Below are positions 14,094 to 15,646 of a stretch of DNA of 15,646 bases, piece by piece. The stretch covers positions 1 through 15,646 of the forward strand of contig CAZDAM010000081.1 of assembly GCA_964503595.1 (NCBI GenBank), read 5' to 3'. Under the pieces are notes generated by a model. It saw nothing but the letters and a program-made list of their open reading frames with translations, was not told where the DNA came from and made no database searches. Origin of the DNA: CAZDAM01 sp964503595 (GTDB lineage Bacteria; Muiribacteriota; UBA6191). The position numbers were made by a program, and so were the translations under genes. Each line of letters begins with the position of its first letter. Positions within the stretch are counted from its first letter, which is position 1.

Positions 14094-15575
14094 ATGCAGA
14101 CCTTCATCGGAGCCCAGTTTCTTCAAGAAGAAATCCTTCTGGAACCGATCCCGGATCTTGGGGAAGGGGTACTTCTCATTACCCCCCAATCCTATTTCTT
14201 TCTGAAGAAGAACCTGCATTCCGCCGCTGGACTCCCCCCTCATTACCAGCCCCTGGTCCCGACTCTTTCCTATCTTCCCGCCCACAACCTGATGGAACGC
14301 GTCCGTCAGTTCGAGAGGGAACTCAATGACTGGCTTCAGACCCATCGGGGCAACCAGTGGAGAGTGGTTCTAAATCCCGCCCTTCTGGAAATCTTTCGGG
14401 AATTTGAGGATCGGCTGCATCAGCTGCCAAAAGACTCTCCCCATCCTCTAAGGCTTTTGGGCCAGCTTCTGAACAGGGCTCTCATCGGCCCCAATACCAT
14501 GCACCTGGATCTCCATAATGGCTGCAATGCCAAATGTGTCTACTGCTGGTTTCATTCTCCCACTTCCGACAAGCGCTTCGGCCCGGATTGGAAAAAGGAA
14601 ATGATGCCAGAAAAGACCTTCTATGCCCTCATGGACGATCTGGCTGAACTCGGGGGTAAGGAAGACCTCCTGTTTTCCGGTAAGGGAGAACCCCTTTTAC
14701 ACCCGCATATCTTTGACTACCTCCGATATGCCAGAAAACTCGATTTTCAAATCACTTTGTTCACCAATGGCAAACGTCTGAGCCCAGAAGTCTGTGACTT
14801 TCTGGTGTCCGAGGGAATTCATCGGCTTTATATCAGCCTTTCTGCTGCCAGCCGGGAAATTTACCCCTACATCAACCCGGCTGCCAGTCCGGCTGACTTC
14901 GATCAGATTATCAAGCAGCTTGACTACCTTTCCCAACTCAAGAAAACAAGCTCCGGCAAAGCTCCGGAAGTCTTTCTGGTTTCAGTCCTAAATACCCTGA
15001 ATATCTCTGAAATGCAGGAGTTTGCCCAAATGGCGATGGTGCGCGACTTTGAACTCGTGCGCTTTCAGCTTCTGCATGTTCAGGATTACAACCGGCATCT
15101 GAAAATCCTTCCTCTTCAGTTTCGTGAACTTCAAAACAACCTGAAGGCCATTGAAAACATGCTGAGAAACTCCCGAACCCGGATCAATCACAATATCCAT
15201 ACCCAGATGAATACTGTGGACCCTCAAACCGGAAACTGGTTTGAGAACCGGCTGCCTGAGCTGGGCTGCTCCGTGGGATACGATTTTTCCCGTGTCTGGA
15301 CCAACGGAGACGTGTCTTTCTGCTGCTCCCCCAAAGTCATGGGCAATGTGGCTGAAGGTGGTTTTTCGCGACTTTGGCGTTCCGCTGAGACCCAAAGCCT
15401 CAGAACAGCTGCCATGCACCTGAACGAAAACACCCAAAAGACTTTCCCCAATAAGACCACCCTTTTAGGCGATCACTGTTACAGCTGCCCGAACTACGAA
15501 GGAGTGGACTTTGCCACCAAACGGGCCAAGTCCCTGTTTCCCCGTTCCTTTTCCTTTGGAGTCACAAAAGCATGA
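14094..15575 (+). CDS. Radical SAM protein with SPASM-like C-terminus
   Basis: The 493-residue product has an N-terminal region of about 130 residues with no recognised domain. The radical SAM core follows: Cys144, Cys148 and Cys151 in CNAKCVYC hold the [4Fe-4S] cluster, and GKGEPLLHP (about 200-208) is the SAM-binding GGEP-type motif. C-terminal cysteines at 392, 410, 411, 462 and 465, around WTNGDVSFCCS and HCYSCP, fit a SPASM-like auxiliary-cluster domain with additional Fe-S binding. SPASM enzymes often modify peptides or proteins, but some act on other substrates; I cannot name one here. It starts at an ATG with TAGGA (overlapping the upstream stop) six bases before it. It ends by overlapping the next start (ATGA, 15572-15575). 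It is the second SAM-using enzyme of the operon. Confidence 0.88.
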   Translation: MQTFIGAQFLQEEILLEPIPDLGEGVLLITPQSYFFLKKNLHSAAGLPPHYQPLVPTLSYLPAHNLMERVRQFERELNDWLQTHRGNQWRVVLNPALLEIFREFEDRLHQLPKDSPHPLRLLGQLLNRALIGPNTMHLDLHNGCNAKCVYCWFHSPTSDKRFGPDWKKEMMPEKTFYALMDDLAELGGKEDLLFSGKGEPLLHPHIFDYLRYARKLDFQITLFTNGKRLSPEVCDFLVSEGIHRLYISLSAASREIYPYINPAASPADFDQIIKQLDYLSQLKKTSSGKAPEVFLVSVLNTLNISEMQEFAQMAMVRDFELVRFQLLHVQDYNRHLKILPLQFRELQNNLKAIENMLRNSRTRINHNIHTQMNTVDPQTGNWFENRLPELGCSVGYDFSRVWTNGDVSFCCSPKVMGNVAEGGFSRLWRSAETQSLRTAAMHLNENTQKTFPNKTTLLGDHCYSCPNYEGVDFATKRAKSLFPRSFSFGVTKA

Positions 15576-15646
15576 AAGACGATCTGGATTTTCTGATAGA
15601 ACAGGTTGAACTTCACTTTGCCTATCCGGAAGACATTTCCGCCACC
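15572..15646 (+). CDS. Unidentified gene, 5' fragment cut by window edge
   Basis: The ATG at 15572 overlaps the radical SAM stop as ATGA, as at the preceding junctions of this operon. The 25 codons visible read MKDDLDFLIEQVELHFAYPE and then DISAT, an acidic, helix-prone beginning with no stop. No signal peptide or domain is visible. Position and overlap support a real gene; the product cannot be guessed. Confidence 0.65.
   Translation, partial: MKDDLDFLIEQVELHFAYPEDISAT

Overview
The window looks like chromosomal DNA of a Gram-negative bacterium that I cannot place to phylum. Pseudopilins with prepilin-peptidase leaders and an exported protein with a signal peptide point to a cell envelope with a secretion or pilus system. 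Base composition looks moderate (low fifties percent G+C by eye). Genes are tightly packed, with many 4-nt start/stop overlaps. HEAT-like proteins, a SpoIIE-type phosphatase and orphan pseudopilins would suit a little-sampled, signalling-rich lineage, but that is only an impression. I see no rRNA, tRNA, CRISPR array or intact transposase.

Layout. (1) 1-422 has no convincing gene; it carries two near-identical copies of a CTGTC-CCGT-GACAG inverted repeat exactly 63 bp apart, plus other small palindromes. (2) 423-2969, + strand: three overlapping genes for minor pseudopilins in the order GspI-like, GspJ-like, GspK-like, with no assembly ATPase or secretin in view. (3) 2970-4342: a looser, gene-poor stretch holding one minus-strand DUF1295 membrane protein; its left edge resembles the end of an IS256-type element (weak). 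(4) 4343-5524, +: methionine gamma-lyase. (5) 10422 back to 5534, minus strand: a four-gene signalling operon encoding a polytopic transporter-like protein with a long helical-repeat tail, a stand-alone cyclic-nucleotide-binding domain, a HAMP-SpoIIE phosphatase and a STAS anti-sigma-factor antagonist. All junctions overlap. (6) 10551-15646, +: a divergent operon encoding an ABM-like small protein, a class I SAM methyltransferase, an 872-residue exported protein with a C-terminal VWA-like domain, a radical SAM/SPASM-like protein and the start of a further gene cut by the window edge.

How the genes may work together. The minus-strand operon reads as a partner-switching output module (phosphatase plus STAS substrate) joined to a membrane transporter-like sensor and a nucleotide-binding regulator. 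The cognate RsbW-type kinase is not in the window. The plus-strand operon pairs two SAM-dependent enzymes with a large exported VWA-like protein, and its 4-nt overlaps suggest co-translation; its function is unknown. These two divergent operons are the best candidates for undescribed biology here. The 83-bp gap between the first plus-strand start and the upstream-most possible minus-strand start contains a bulged palindrome that could regulate both.
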